DNA of 64,000 nucleotides from Albimonas donghaensis (GCF_900106695.1 NZ_FNMZ01000001.1:806001-870000), one strand, 5' to 3'. Positions 28,521 to 37,737 are shown, numbered from the stretch's first letter. Program-made: numbers and translations. Notes: generated from the sequence alone by a model not told the origin.

Positions 28521-29282
28521 ATGGGCGCGGACTGGCCGCGAGGCTACGGGGTCGAGATCCTGGAGGAGACCGGATCGACCATGGACGAGGCGCGGAGCCG
28601 CGCCGCGGCCGGGGTCCCTGGTCCCGTCTGGGTCATGGCGCGTCGCCAGACCTCCGGGCGTGGCCGGCGCGGGAACGTATGGGGCGACCCGGGCGGCAAC
28701 CTCGCCGCCACCCTGCTCCTGCGCCCGAAGATGGGGGCGAAGGACGCGGCGCGGCTCAGCTTCGTGTCGTCGCTGGCCGTGGCCGACATGCTGGGCGCGC
28801 TGGCGCCGGACAAGCGGATCCAGACCAAGTGGCCCAATGACGCGCTGATCGAGGGCGGCAAGGTCTCCGGCATCCTGCTGGAAAGCGAAGGTCAGGGCGA
28901 TCACCTGGAATGGGTCTCGGTCGGCATCGGCGTGAACCTCGCCCATGCGCCCGAGCCCACGCCCGGCGCGGCCTTTCCGCCGGTGTCGCTCGCCGCCCTT
29001 CTGGGCGAGGCCCCGGATGCGGAGGACGCGCTGCGCGAGCTCGCCGCCGCCTTCGCCCGCTGGCTGGACATCTACCGCGCCCAGGGATTCGCGCCCCTGC
29101 GCGATTCCTGGCTGGCGCGCGCCGCGCGGCTGGGCGAACGCATCGAGGCGCGGCTTCCGCGCGAAACCCTGTCGGGCGTGTTCGCGGATATCGATTCCGA
29201 CGGCGCCCTTGTCCTTGAAACGCCGCAAGGCACGCGCAAGATCGCCGCGGCCGAGGTGTTCTTTCCCCAGAACGCCCCCTAA
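28521..29282 (+). CDS. birA: Biotin--[acetyl-CoA-carboxylase] ligase
   Basis: The 253-residue enzyme attaches biotin to the carboxyl carrier protein of acetyl-CoA carboxylase. Motifs include EETGSTMDEARSRA (about 14-27), the biotinyl-AMP loop QTSGRGRRGNVWGDPGGNLA (about 43-62) and KWPNDALIEGGKVSGILLE (about 103-121). It lacks the N-terminal DNA-binding domain of E. coli BirA, so it is a ligase only. It sits five bases after nuoN and probably shares its transcript. Confidence 0.94.
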   Translation: MGADWPRGYGVEILEETGSTMDEARSRAAAGVPGPVWVMARRQTSGRGRRGNVWGDPGGNLAATLLLRPKMGAKDAARLSFVSSLAVADMLGALAPDKRIQTKWPNDALIEGGKVSGILLESEGQGDHLEWVSVGIGVNLAHAPEPTPGAAFPPVSLAALLGEAPDAEDALRELAAAFARWLDIYRAQGFAPLRDSWLARAARLGERIEARLPRETLSGVFADIDSDGALVLETPQGTRKIAAAEVFFPQNAP

Positions 29283-29315
29283 CAAGAGCGACCGCTCCCG
29301 GAGGAGAGAGCCCCC

Positions 29316-30095
29316 ATGCTTCTGGCCATCGACGTCGGAAACACCAACAGCGTGTTCGCCATCCATGACGGCACGGCCTTCCTGGCCGACTGGCGCTGCG
29401 CCACGGACGTGAAGCGCACGGCGGACGAGTATTTCGTCTGGCTCCGTCAGCTGATGAACCATCACGGCATTTCGTCGAGCCAGATCGACGGCGTGGTGAT
29501 CTCCTCCACCGCCGCGGGCACGCTGTTCAATCTGCGGGTGCTTTCGGACAAGTACTTCGGGCAGCGGCCCTTTATCGTGAACAAGCCGGGCACCGAGATC
29601 GGGATCGAGATCCGGGTCGAGCCCAACACCCGCGTCGGCTCCGACCGGCTGGTCAACTCGGTCTCGGCCTTCCGCACCTATGGCGGCGACGTGATCGTGG
29701 TGGACTTCGGCACGGCCACGACGCTGGACGTGGTGGGGCTCGACGGCGCTTATGAGGGCGGCATCATCGCGCCCGGCGTGAACCTCGCGCTCAAGGCTCT
29801 GGAGAACGCCGCGACGGCGCTTCCCGAGATCGATGTGACCAAACCGGAGAAGGTTATCGGACTGAATACGGTTGCGTGTATGCAGTCAGGCATTTACTGG
29901 GGCTACACGTCGCTGGTCGAAGGGCTGTGTCGACGGATCATGGACGAACGCGGAAGGAAGATGCAGGTGATCGCCACCGGTGGTCTTTCGCCCCTGTTCG
30001 CCCGTGGCACCGATGTGATCGACGTCGTGGATGGGGATCTGACCCTCCGCGGATTGGCGGCGATCTATGAACTCAACAGACAACAACAAGGCTGA
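29316..30095 (+). CDS. coaX: Type III pantothenate kinase
   Basis: The 259-residue enzyme phosphorylates pantothenate, the first step of coenzyme A synthesis. ASKHA-fold motifs are clear: LLAIDVGNTNSVFAI (about 2-16), RVGSDRLVNSVSAF (about 107-120), VVDFGTATTLDVVG (about 128-141) and YEGGIIAPGVNLAL (about 146-159). The usual GADR is GSDR here. GGAGGAGAG lies seven bases before ATG 29316. It is one of a run of closely spaced genes from nuoN to the RNase J gene. Confidence 0.95.
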   Translation: MLLAIDVGNTNSVFAIHDGTAFLADWRCATDVKRTADEYFVWLRQLMNHHGISSSQIDGVVISSTAAGTLFNLRVLSDKYFGQRPFIVNKPGTEIGIEIRVEPNTRVGSDRLVNSVSAFRTYGGDVIVVDFGTATTLDVVGLDGAYEGGIIAPGVNLALKALENAATALPEIDVTKPEKVIGLNTVACMQSGIYWGYTSLVEGLCRRIMDERGRKMQVIATGGLSPLFARGTDVIDVVDGDLTLRGLAAIYELNRQQQG

Positions 30096-30100
30096 AACGC

Positions 30101-31786
30101 ATGGCAGACGACGCCGAACTGGTCTTCGTGGCGCTGGGGGGCGCTGGCGAGATCGGGATGAACATGTATCTCTACGGCTATGGCCGCGGGGCCGATCGCC
30201 GTTGGATCATGGTCGATTGCGGCGTCGGCTTTGGCGACATGGAGACGAGCCCCGGCATCGAGCTGGTGATGGCCGATCCCTCGTTCATCGCCGACAAGGC
30301 CGACAAGCTCGACGCGATCTTCGCGACCCACGCCCATGAGGACCATATCGGCGGTCTGGGGCGGCTGTGGCCGATGCTCAAGGCCCCGATCTATGCGCGT
30401 CCCTTCACCGGGTCGCACATCAAGCGCAAGCTGGAGGAGGCCGGGGTCAACCCGAACTGCCTCAAGATCGTGGGCACGGACAAGCCGGTGAAGGCCGGCA
30501 AGTTCCAGGTCCGCTTCCAGCCGGTGACGCATTCGATCCCCGAGGCCTCCAGCCTCGTGATCGACACGCCCGCCGGCCGCATTGTCCATACCGGCGACTT
30601 CAAGGTCGACGAGACGCCCCAGATGGGCGAGGCCTTCGACCTGGAGGCGTTCCGCGCCATCGGGGCCGAGGGCGTGCAGGCGATGATCTGCGACTCGACC
30701 AACGTGTTCCTGCCGGGGCATGGCGGCTCCGAGGCCGAGGTGATGGAGCCGCTGAAGGCCCTGATCTCGTCGGCCAAGGGCGCGGTCGCCGCGACCACCT
30801 TCGCCTCCAACGTGGCGCGCCTGCGTTCCATCGCGGTGGCGGCGGCGGAGTGCGGGCGGGCCGTGGTGCTGGTCGGCCGGGCGATGGACCGGATGGTGGC
30901 CGCGGCCATCGAAACCGGGCAGCTGACCGACTTCCCGCGCACGATCTCGGATTACGACGCCCGCGACGTGCCCTCCGAGCATGTGCTCTACCTCACCACC
31001 GGCAGCCAGGGCGAAGGCCGGGCGGCGCTGGCGCGGATCGCCAATGGCTCGCACCCGACGGTGAGCCTGGGCGAGGGCGACATGGTGATCTTCTCGTCCA
31101 AGACCATCCCGGGCAACGAGCCCGGCGTGGCGCGCATCTGGAACCAGCTTTCCGAGCGCGGCGTGCATGTGGTGGACGAGGCGACGCCCGGCCTGGGCGG
31201 CCGCATCCACGTTTCGGGCCACGCGCGCAAGGAGGACCTGCGGGTGCTCTACGAGGCGCTGAAGCCCCGGATCGCGGTGCCCATGCATGGCGAGCATCGC
31301 CACCTGGTCGAGCATTCGGCCTTCGCGGCCTCCCTGCAGGTGCCGGCGATCCCGGCGCCGAACGGGACCGTGGTGGCCATCGACGGGCCCAAGCCGCGGA
31401 TTCTGGACGAGGTGCAGACCGGGCGTCTCTATCTCGACGGGCAGACGCTGGTCGGGGCGATGGACGGCGTGGTCCGCTCGCGGCTCAAGCTGGCGCGGCA
31501 GGGGCATGTCATCATCTCGCTGGTCATCGACGAGAGCGGCGAGCTGCTGGCCGATCCCGAGATCCGGGTGCTGGGCGGGCCGGACAAGTCGCATGGCTGG
31601 CCGGCGCCGCTGGCCGACATGATCTACGACGCGGTGGACGACGCCGTGGACGGGCTGCCCAAGAAGAAGCGGTCGGACAAGGACATCGAGGACGCCGCCA
31701 ACCGCGCCGCCCGCCAGGTCTGCGCCCGCCGCTGGGGCAAGAAGCCGGTGATGACCTGCATCGTGACCCGCCTCGAAGACGAGTGA
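30101..31786 (+). CDS. rnj: Ribonuclease J
   Basis: The 561-residue metallo-beta-lactamase/beta-CASP nuclease acts in mRNA decay and rRNA maturation with endo- and 5' exonuclease activity. The zinc motif THAHEDHIGGLGRL is at about residues 74-87, with a further ligand Asp in HTGDFKVD (about 165). The beta-CASP region contains TTGSQGEGRAALARIA (about 301-316) and VSGHARKEDLRVL (about 370-382), then the late MHGEHRHL His motif. It begins five bases after coaX and ends at a strong terminator. RNase J is usual in alphaproteobacteria. Confidence 0.95.
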   Translation: MADDAELVFVALGGAGEIGMNMYLYGYGRGADRRWIMVDCGVGFGDMETSPGIELVMADPSFIADKADKLDAIFATHAHEDHIGGLGRLWPMLKAPIYARPFTGSHIKRKLEEAGVNPNCLKIVGTDKPVKAGKFQVRFQPVTHSIPEASSLVIDTPAGRIVHTGDFKVDETPQMGEAFDLEAFRAIGAEGVQAMICDSTNVFLPGHGGSEAEVMEPLKALISSAKGAVAATTFASNVARLRSIAVAAAECGRAVVLVGRAMDRMVAAAIETGQLTDFPRTISDYDARDVPSEHVLYLTTGSQGEGRAALARIANGSHPTVSLGEGDMVIFSSKTIPGNEPGVARIWNQLSERGVHVVDEATPGLGGRIHVSGHARKEDLRVLYEALKPRIAVPMHGEHRHLVEHSAFAASLQVPAIPAPNGTVVAIDGPKPRILDEVQTGRLYLDGQTLVGAMDGVVRSRLKLARQGHVIISLVIDESGELLADPEIRVLGGPDKSHGWPAPLADMIYDAVDDAVDGLPKKKRSDKDIEDAANRAARQVCARRWGKKPVMTCIVTRLEDE

Positions 31787-31827
31787 GGCGGGGCCTTCGG
31801 GCCTGACACGCCGGCACGCTGACATGC

Positions 31828-31867
31828 AGACGCCGGGCGGTGGCCACCGCCCGGCGTCTTTCGTTCC
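31828..31867 (+). terminator. Strong terminator after the RNase J gene
   Basis: A perfect 32-base palindrome (31828-31859) can form a stem of up to 16 bp with little loop and is followed by TTTCGTT. It closes the long nuo-birA-coaX-rnj run. On the minus strand the palindrome is not followed by a T-run, so it mainly serves the plus strand. Confidence 0.8.
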
Positions 31868-31895
31868 GGATGCCCTGTTGAAGGCCGTGGGCGCT

Positions 31896-32687
31896 TCAGC
31901 CGATGCCGGCGGCTTTCCAGGCCTCGAACCAGCCCAGCGAGCGTTCGGTGTCGGGGCCGGTCACCGGGCCGGTGCGGTATTCGGCCCCGAACCATCCGTC
32001 ATAGCCCGCCGCCCGCATCGCCGGCAGCACCCGCTCATGCGCCAGGTCGCCCAGATCCGGGCGCAGCCGGCCGGGGGTGGAGGCGAACTGCACATGCCGG
32101 ATCAGCGGCAGCAGCGGTCCGAAGCGGCGGATCACGTCGCCCTCCATCACCTGCACATGGTAGGTGTCGAACATCAGCCCCAGCTCGGGCCGGTTGATGC
32201 GCCGGATGATTTCGGCGGCATGGGTGGTGGTCGACAGGAAGTAGCCCGGGTTGTCGCGGGTGTTCAGCGGCTCCAGCACCAGCCCGACGCCGGCCCTGGC
32301 GGCCTGTCCGCAGGCCCACATGAGGTTGGCGTCGAAGGTCGCCGCGGCCTCGGGGCCGGAGGTCTTGCCGGCCAGAACGTGGATATGCGCGGCGCCCAGC
32401 GCGCGAGCCCAGTCGATGGCCTCCAGGATCAGGTCCTGGGCTTCGTGCTCGCGGCCGGGCAGGGCGGTGAGGCCGAAGTCGTCGCTGTCCGCGCTATGGG
32501 CGCGGCGGGTGTTCACCCCCAGCATCGGGCGGCCGGCGTCGATCAGCGCGGCGCGGATCTCGGCCTGGTCCTGATCGTAGGGCGCGTGGATTTCGAAGGC
32601 GCCGAAACCGGCGGCGGCGGCGAGCGGGATGGCCTCGGCCACCGGGCGGTCGGCCCAGAGATAGCCCAGATGGGCGGCGATCTGCAT
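31896..32687 (-). CDS. hyi: Hydroxypyruvate isomerase family protein
   Basis: The 263-residue TIM-barrel enzyme resembles hydroxypyruvate isomerase, which interconverts hydroxypyruvate and tartronate semialdehyde. It shares with the family FGLTALPGREHEA (about 74-86), HIHVLAGKTSG, the metal-binding Glu in LVLEPLNTRDN (about 140), MFDTYHVQVMEGD (about 173-185) and WFGAEYRTG (about 234-242). I chose the ATG at 32687 since the homologous barrel starts there. It lies 20 bases after guaD and is probably cotranscribed. Its presence beside purine genes suggests that it handles glyoxylate-derived C3 compounds, but other sugar isomerase activities are possible. Confidence 0.85.
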   Translation of the reverse strand: MQIAAHLGYLWADRPVAEAIPLAAAAGFGAFEIHAPYDQDQAEIRAALIDAGRPMLGVNTRRAHSADSDDFGLTALPGREHEAQDLILEAIDWARALGAAHIHVLAGKTSGPEAAATFDANLMWACGQAARAGVGLVLEPLNTRDNPGYFLSTTTHAAEIIRRINRPELGLMFDTYHVQVMEGDVIRRFGPLLPLIRHVQFASTPGRLRPDLGDLAHERVLPAMRAAGYDGWFGAEYRTGPVTGPDTERSLGWFEAWKAAGIG

Positions 32688-32707
32688 GTCGGTCCTCGTT
32701 CGCCGCG

Positions 32708-33997
32708 TCAACCGCGGGCTTTCTCGCCGGCCACCCACACGGCTTTCACCGCACGGTCGTCGCCCAGCATGATGGTTGCGAACAGCGCCTCGAAGATGTC
32801 GCGCGCGCGGGCGGAGCGCTGCGCCAGCACCGGGGTCGCCTTCATGTCGAGCGCGACCATGTCCGCCTCCAGCCCCGGCGCCAGCCGCCCGACCTTGTCC
32901 GACAGGCGCATGGCGGCGGCCGAGCCCTCGGTCGCCAGCCACAGCAGTTGCGCCGGGTGGAGCGGCAGGCCGCGCAGCTGCCCGACTTCATAGGCCGCGC
33001 GCATGGTGGCGAGCATGGAGAAGCTCGACCCGCCGCCCACATCGGTGGCGAGCCCCAGCGGGATCCCCTGGCCCCGCAGCCCCGCCACATCGCACAGCCC
33101 CGAGCCGATGAAGGTATTGGAGGTCGGGCAATGCGCGACGGCCGAGCCGGTCTCCAGGATCGCGGCGCGCTCGCGTTTGCTCAGATGGATGGCGTGGCCC
33201 ATCAGGGCGCCGGGACCGGCGAGGCCGAAGCGCTCGTAGACCGCGAAATAGTCCTTGTCGTCGGGGAACAGCCGCCGGACCCAGGCGATCTCCTCGGGCT
33301 GTTCGGACAGGTGGGTCTGCATCAGGCAGTCCGGATGCTCGGCCCAGAGCGCGCCGGCGGCCTCCAGCTGCTCGGGCGAGGAGGTCGGCGCGAAGCGGGG
33401 CGTGACCGCGTAACCGAGCCGGCCGACGCCGCGCCACTTCTCCAGCAGGGCCTTGGAGTCGTCATAGCCCGACTGCGCCGTGTCCTTCAGCCCGTCGATG
33501 GCGTTGCGGTCCATCATCACCTTGCCGGTGGTCAGGCGCATGTTGCGCGCCTGCGCGGCTTCGAAGATGGCGTCCACGCTCTCGGGGTGGATGGTGGAGA
33601 AGACGCAGGCCGAGGTGATGCCGTTGGCGAGGCACAGGTCCAGGTAAAGCTCCGCCTGGGTCCGGGCATAGGCGGCGTCGCCGAAGCGGGATTCCTCGGG
33701 GAAGGTGTAGTTGTTGAGCCAGTCGATCAGGCGGCGGCCCCAGGAGGCGATGATCGCGGTCTGGGGGTAATGCGCGTGGCAGTCGACGAAGCCGGGGACC
33801 AGCAGGGCGTCGCCCATGTCCTCGACCTGCGCGTCGGGATGGGCGGCGCGCAGGGCGTCGGCCTCTCCCACCGCGGCGATGCGGTCGCCGTCCATCAGGA
33901 TCGCGCCATGGGCGGAATGGCGCGCGGCGTCCTCCGGCGGAGTGGAGAACGGGTCGGCGTCGAAGGCCAGGGTCTGGCCCAGGATCAGTCGGGTCAT
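32708..33997 (-). CDS. guaD: Guanine deaminase
   Basis: The 429-residue amidohydrolase deaminates guanine to xanthine and ammonia, feeding xanthine dehydrogenase encoded nearby. Zinc and substrate motifs are PGFVDCHAHYPQTAII (about 68-83), QTHLSEQPEEI (about 230-240), GHAIHLSKRE (about 268-277), AHCPTSNTFIGSG and the Asp in LATDVGGGSSFSM (about 316-328). Length matches the family. It is followed closely by hyi and preceded by a 31-residue peptide gene. Confidence 0.93.
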   Translation of the reverse strand: MTRLILGQTLAFDADPFSTPPEDAARHSAHGAILMDGDRIAAVGEADALRAAHPDAQVEDMGDALLVPGFVDCHAHYPQTAIIASWGRRLIDWLNNYTFPEESRFGDAAYARTQAELYLDLCLANGITSACVFSTIHPESVDAIFEAAQARNMRLTTGKVMMDRNAIDGLKDTAQSGYDDSKALLEKWRGVGRLGYAVTPRFAPTSSPEQLEAAGALWAEHPDCLMQTHLSEQPEEIAWVRRLFPDDKDYFAVYERFGLAGPGALMGHAIHLSKRERAAILETGSAVAHCPTSNTFIGSGLCDVAGLRGQGIPLGLATDVGGGSSFSMLATMRAAYEVGQLRGLPLHPAQLLWLATEGSAAAMRLSDKVGRLAPGLEADMVALDMKATPVLAQRSARARDIFEALFATIMLGDDRAVKAVWVAGEKARG

Positions 33998-34125
33998 CGA
34001 AGGAGGGCTCCGGCCTGGCGGTGCGTGAGAGCGCCATGGGAGCCTGTCGCGCGCCGGCTGTCAAACGGGCGCGGGGCCGCGCCCCCGTCGGATCCGGGGG
34101 CGGCGGGGGCGGTCCGGCTCGGGGA

Positions 34126-34221
34126 TCAGTAGGGGACCGGAAGCGGGACCGGGACGGCGGCGCAGAGCGCCACGACGGCGATCGCCGCGAATACGGCGAC
34201 GGGGGTGAAGAGCGCCTTCAT
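34126..34221 (-). CDS. 31-residue membrane peptide
   Basis: I do not recognise this peptide. It has 31 residues, starting MKALFTPVAVFAAIAV, with one transmembrane segment (about 4-22) and a Pro/Val-rich tail VPVPLPVPY. The perfect ribosome-binding site AAAGGAGGG six bases before the ATG is stronger than those of most full-length genes here, which argues for real translation. It lies between the binding-protein gene, ending in its own terminator, and guaD. A role in uptake or as a regulatory leader for guaD is possible but only guessed. Confidence 0.6.
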   Translation of the reverse strand: MKALFTPVAVFAAIAVVALCAAVPVPLPVPY

Positions 34222-34435
34222 GGGCGACCCTCCTTTCTGTTGTTGCGGCGCGGGGGCCGAGTTGTGGTCCGCGGCGAGTTCGCGCCGGGAGCCGGGATAT
34301 GGCCCTCCGGCCCGGCGAAGGGAAGTCAGGGGGCGTGACGTTAACGTGGACAAATCGTTGCGCCGTCGCGGTCGCGCCGGATTTCGGGCCGGGTCCATGG
34401 CCGCGCCGCCGGCCCGGCCGTGGACCCGGCCATGG

Positions 34436-34465
34436 AAAAGGGGCCCGGCGTCGCCGCCGGGCCCC
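34436..34465 (-). terminator. Terminator of the BMP-family binding protein gene
   Basis: On the minus strand an 11-bp stem (GGGGCCCGGCG/CGCCGGGCCCC) with a four-base loop is followed by TTTTCC. It lies about 45 bases after the stop at 34511. Confidence 0.8.
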
Positions 34466-34510
34466 TGAAACCGTCGCGCCCGAAGGGGGGCGTCTGGTCG
34501 CTTGGTCAGG

Positions 34511-35581
34511 TCACTTGGGCAGTTCGCCCTCGATCCCCTCCACGTAGAAGTTCATGCCCAGCAGCGTGCCGTCATCCGCCGTCTCGCCCGCGGCGAGCCA
34601 GGCCGAGCCGTCCTGCTTGTTGATCGGGCCGGTGAAGGGGTGCAGCTCGCCGGCGATGATCGCCTCCTTGGCCGCGGTGGCCTTGGCGGCGAGATCGGCC
34701 GGGATCTTGTCGGAGAACTCGCCGATGCCGACCATGCCCGAGTCGATGCCGCCCCAGGTGTCGGTCGACTCCCAGGTCCCGTCCATCATCGCGCCCACGC
34801 GCTCGATGTAATAGGGGGCCCAGTGGTCGATGATCGACGACAGGCGCGCGTTCGGCCCGAACTGCTTCATGTCCGAGGCCTGGCCGAAGGCGAAGATCCC
34901 CTTCTCCTCGGCGATGGTCATGGCGGCGGGGCTGTCGGTGTGCTGCATGATCACGTCGGCGCCCTGCTCGATCAGGGCGTTGGCGGCGTCGGCCTCCTTG
35001 CCCGGATCGAACCAGGTGTTCACCCAGACGATCTTGAACTTCACGTCCGGGTTCACCGACTTGGCGGCGAGATAGGCGGCGTTGATGCCGCGCACCACCT
35101 CGGGGATCGGGAACGAGCCGATATAGCCGATGGTGTTGGTCTTGGTCATCTCGCCGGCGAGCAGGCCGATGACGTGCCGGCCCTCGTAGAAGCGCGAGCC
35201 GTAGGTGGAGACGTTGGCGGCGCGCTTGTAGCCGGTGGCGTGCTCGAACTTCACGTCCGGGAACTGCTTGGCCACTTTCAGCGTCGGGTTCATGTAGCCG
35301 AAGGAGGTGGTGAAGATCAGGTCGTGACCGGACTGGGCCATCTGGCGCAGGGCGCGCTCGGCGTCCGGGCCTTCGGGGACGGATTCGAGATAGGAGGTCT
35401 CGACCTTGTCGCCGTATTCGGCCTCGACGGCCTGGCGGGCCTGGTCATGCTCGTAGGACCAGCCGAAATCGCCGACCGGGCCGACATAGATGAAGCCGAC
35501 CTTCAGCGGGTCGGCGGCCTGGGCGGCGCCGGCGCCCAGCGCGAAGGCCGCGGCGGCGGCGAGAAGGGAGAGGCGTTTCAT
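34511..35581 (-). CDS. BMP family nucleoside-binding protein of an ABC importer
   Basis: The 356-residue periplasmic protein belongs to the BMP/PnrA-like (basic membrane protein) family, which delivers purine nucleosides to ABC importers. Residues 1-22 are a signal peptide ending in AQA. The mature protein begins DPLKVGFIYVGPVGDFGWSY and has AGEMTKTNTIGYIGSFPIPE (about 145-164) and HTDSPAAMTIAEEKGI (about 230-245). CAGGAG precedes the start. The gene follows its two permeases by 132 bases and has its own promoter candidate and terminator, which would allow excess binding protein over membrane parts. Confidence 0.9.
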   Translation of the reverse strand: MKRLSLLAAAAAFALGAGAAQAADPLKVGFIYVGPVGDFGWSYEHDQARQAVEAEYGDKVETSYLESVPEGPDAERALRQMAQSGHDLIFTTSFGYMNPTLKVAKQFPDVKFEHATGYKRAANVSTYGSRFYEGRHVIGLLAGEMTKTNTIGYIGSFPIPEVVRGINAAYLAAKSVNPDVKFKIVWVNTWFDPGKEADAANALIEQGADVIMQHTDSPAAMTIAEEKGIFAFGQASDMKQFGPNARLSSIIDHWAPYYIERVGAMMDGTWESTDTWGGIDSGMVGIGEFSDKIPADLAAKATAAKEAIIAGELHPFTGPINKQDGSAWLAAGETADDGTLLGMNFYVEGIEGELPK

Positions 35582-35640
35582 CGGGTTCAGGTCTCCTGTC
35601 GGGAAAGGTCGGGCCGGTCTGCGCCGGCGGTCCGGGATGA

Positions 35641-35669
35641 ACGATAGCGACCCCCGCCCCGCGCGTCAC
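35641..35669 (-). promoter_or_regulatory. Candidate internal promoter of the binding-protein gene
   Basis: On the minus strand GTGACG (35669-35664) and TATCGT (35646-35641) are 17 bases apart and about 60 bases before the start at 35581. Confidence 0.45.
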
Positions 35670-35713
35670 GGGGGGAATCGCTGCGATGCGGCAAAGGCTT
35701 GCGACGCGCCGGG

Positions 35714-36646
35714 TCACCCCGCCGCGAAGAACGGACGGCCGAGGCAGGCGGGGGCGTTCATGCGGGCCCGCGCCTTGTCGGCGGAGATGATGACCAGCAC
35801 CACGATGGTCACCAGATAGGGGGTCATGGACAGGTATTGGCTCTCGATCGCCACGCCCATCGCCTGAAGGTTCAGCTGGGCGATGGAGACGCCGCCGAAG
35901 ATGTAGGCCCCCAGGAAGGCCCGCCACGGCTTCCACGAGGCGAAGACCACGATGGCGAGCGCGATCCAGCCGCGCCCGGCGGTCATGCCCTCGACCCAGA
36001 GGGGGGCCGCGACCATGCTCAGATAGGCGCCGCCGACCCCGGCGCAGGCCCCGCCGAACAGGATCGCCGCGGTGCGGATCGCCACCACCCGGTAGCCGAT
36101 GGCATGGGCCGCGTCGTGGTTCTCGCCCACCGCGCGCAGGATCAGCCCGGCGCGGGAGCGGTTGAGCAGCCACCACACCCCCGCGGTCAGGACCAGCGAG
36201 GCGTAGACCAGCCAGTCATGCGCGAACAGCAACGGGCCGATCACGGGCAGGGTGGAAAGGCCGGGGATCGCGAGTTCGGGGAAGGGCGGCGCGGGGATGC
36301 CGGAATAGGGCTGCCCGATCATGGCCGCGAGGCCCAGCCCGAACAGCGTCAACGCCAGCCCCGTGGCCACCTGGTTGGACATCAGCACCTGGGTCATGAA
36401 GGCGAAAAGCGCGGCCAGCAGCGCCCCCGCGATCAGGGCCGCAAGCACGCCGACGGTGGTCGAGCCGGTCTCCTGCGTGAAGGCGAAGCCGGCGATGGCG
36501 CCGACGATCATCATGCCCTCGACGCCGAGGTTCAGGACCCCGGCCTTCTCCACCACCAGCTCGCCGATGGCGGCGAAGACCAGCGGCGTGGCGGCGACGA
36601 TCAGCGCCACGGCGATGGCGACGGGATTGAGCGCGGACATGTCCAT
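35714..36646 (-). CDS. ABC nucleoside transporter permease, second
   Basis: The 310-residue inner-membrane protein has eight or more hydrophobic helices and belongs to the BPD_transp_2 (LivH/NupC-like) permease family. The run [19 protein letters not shown] (about 28-46) and [14 protein letters not shown] (about 176-189) are typical of the BMP-system permease that pairs with the longer one upstream. Its start overlaps the stop of that permease by one base. With the ATPase and binding protein it forms an importer for nucleosides or purines. Confidence 0.88.
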   Translation of the reverse strand: MDMSALNPVAIAVALIVAATPLVFAAIGELVVEKAGVLNLGVEGMMIVGAIAGFAFTQETGSTTVGVLAALIAGALLAALFAFMTQVLMSNQVATGLALTLFGLGLAAMIGQPYSGIPAPPFPELAIPGLSTLPVIGPLLFAHDWLVYASLVLTAGVWWLLNRSRAGLILRAVGENHDAAHAIGYRVVAIRTAAILFGGACAGVGGAYLSMVAAPLWVEGMTAGRGWIALAIVVFASWKPWRAFLGAYIFGGVSIAQLNLQAMGVAIESQYLSMTPYLVTIVVLVIISADKARARMNAPACLGRPFFAAG

Positions 36647-37737
36647 CAGGCGGCCCCTCCCTGGGCGCGGCGGGCGAGGCGGGCCTTGGAGGGCGCGAGC
36701 CGGTAGCGGGAGAACACGTCCATCCCCAGCAGGAAGAACAGCAGCATCCCCTGGAAGACCGAGATCGCGGCGGCGGGCAGGCGCATCTCCAACTGCGCGC
36801 CCTCGCCCCCGATATAGGTCAGCGCCATCAGCGCGGAGGCCAGCAGCACGCCCCCCGGATGCAGGCGGCCGAGGAAGGCCACGATGATCGCGGTGAAGCC
36901 GTAGCCCACCGGCAGAGCGGGGACCAGCTGGCCGACCGGGCCCGCGGCCTCGAAGGTGCCGGCGAGCCCGGCGAGCCCCCCCGACACCGCCATGGACAGC
37001 ATCACCACCCGCGCCTCGCGGTAGCCGGCGAAGCGCGCGGCGCGCGGGGCCTGGCCGAACAGCTTCAGGGAGAAGCCGTATTCATGCCGTTCCAGCGCGA
37101 TCCAGGCGAGGACGACGGCGGCGAGCGCGGCCAGCGCGCCCACATGGGCCCGCGTGCCCTCGATCAGGATCGGCAGGGTGGCGCTGTCGTGGAAGATGCG
37201 GGATTCGGGAAAGTTGAAGCCGTCCGGGTCGCGCAACGGGCCGGTGACGAGGGCGGACAGCCACAACCCCGCCACGTAGACCAGCATCAGCGAGACGAGG
37301 ATCTCGTTGGCGTTGAAGCGGATGCGCAGGATGGCGGGGATCAGCGCCCAGGCCGCGCCGGCCGCCGCGCCCGCGAGGCACATCATCGGCAGCACCCAGA
37401 TCCCGGCGGTGTCATAGACCGCGAGCCCCGCGGCCCCGCCGGCGATGGCGCCGACAATGAACTGGCCCTCGGCCCCGATGTTCCACACGCCGGCGCGGAA
37501 ACCCAGCGCGAGGCCGACCGCGATCAGGCAAAGCGGCGTGCCCTTGACGAGCAGCTCGGAGCGGGAGAAGTCGTTGGTCAGCGGCTCCCAGAAGATGATG
37601 AGGATGGTGCGGACCGGGTCCTTGCCCAGGACCGCGAACAGGATCATGCCGAAGATCATGGTGAGCGCGACCGCCAGCAGCGGCCCCGCCCAGGTCATCA
37701 CCCGGCTGCGCTCCTTGCGCCGTTCAAGCCGCAGCAT
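36646..37737 (-). CDS. ABC nucleoside transporter permease, first
   Basis: The 363-residue inner-membrane protein has about ten hydrophobic helices and belongs to the same BPD_transp_2 family. FRAGVWNIGAEGQFIVGAIA (about 80-99) is the conserved permease signature, and FNANEILVSLMLVYVA (about 140-155) includes the coupling-loop region. Its start overlaps the ATPase gene by 14 bases, and its stop touches the next permease start. Confidence 0.88.
   Translation of the reverse strand: MLRLERRKERSRVMTWAGPLLAVALTMIFGMILFAVLGKDPVRTILIIFWEPLTNDFSRSELLVKGTPLCLIAVGLALGFRAGVWNIGAEGQFIVGAIAGGAAGLAVYDTAGIWVLPMMCLAGAAAGAAWALIPAILRIRFNANEILVSLMLVYVAGLWLSALVTGPLRDPDGFNFPESRIFHDSATLPILIEGTRAHVGALAALAAVVLAWIALERHEYGFSLKLFGQAPRAARFAGYREARVVMLSMAVSGGLAGLAGTFEAAGPVGQLVPALPVGYGFTAIIVAFLGRLHPGGVLLASALMALTYIGGEGAQLEMRLPAAAISVFQGMLLFFLLGMDVFSRYRLAPSKARLARRAQGGAA

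Noticed and set aside
31828-31859. Palindrome after the RNase J gene as a bidirectional terminator for hyi
   Set aside because: On the minus strand it is followed by GCATGTCAGC, which has no T-run.
34390-34427. Imperfect inverted repeat GGGTCCATGGCCG with CGGCCGTGGACCC as an operator
   Set aside because: It is a GC-rich imperfect repeat next to a clear terminator, with no position relative to a promoter that would support a role.
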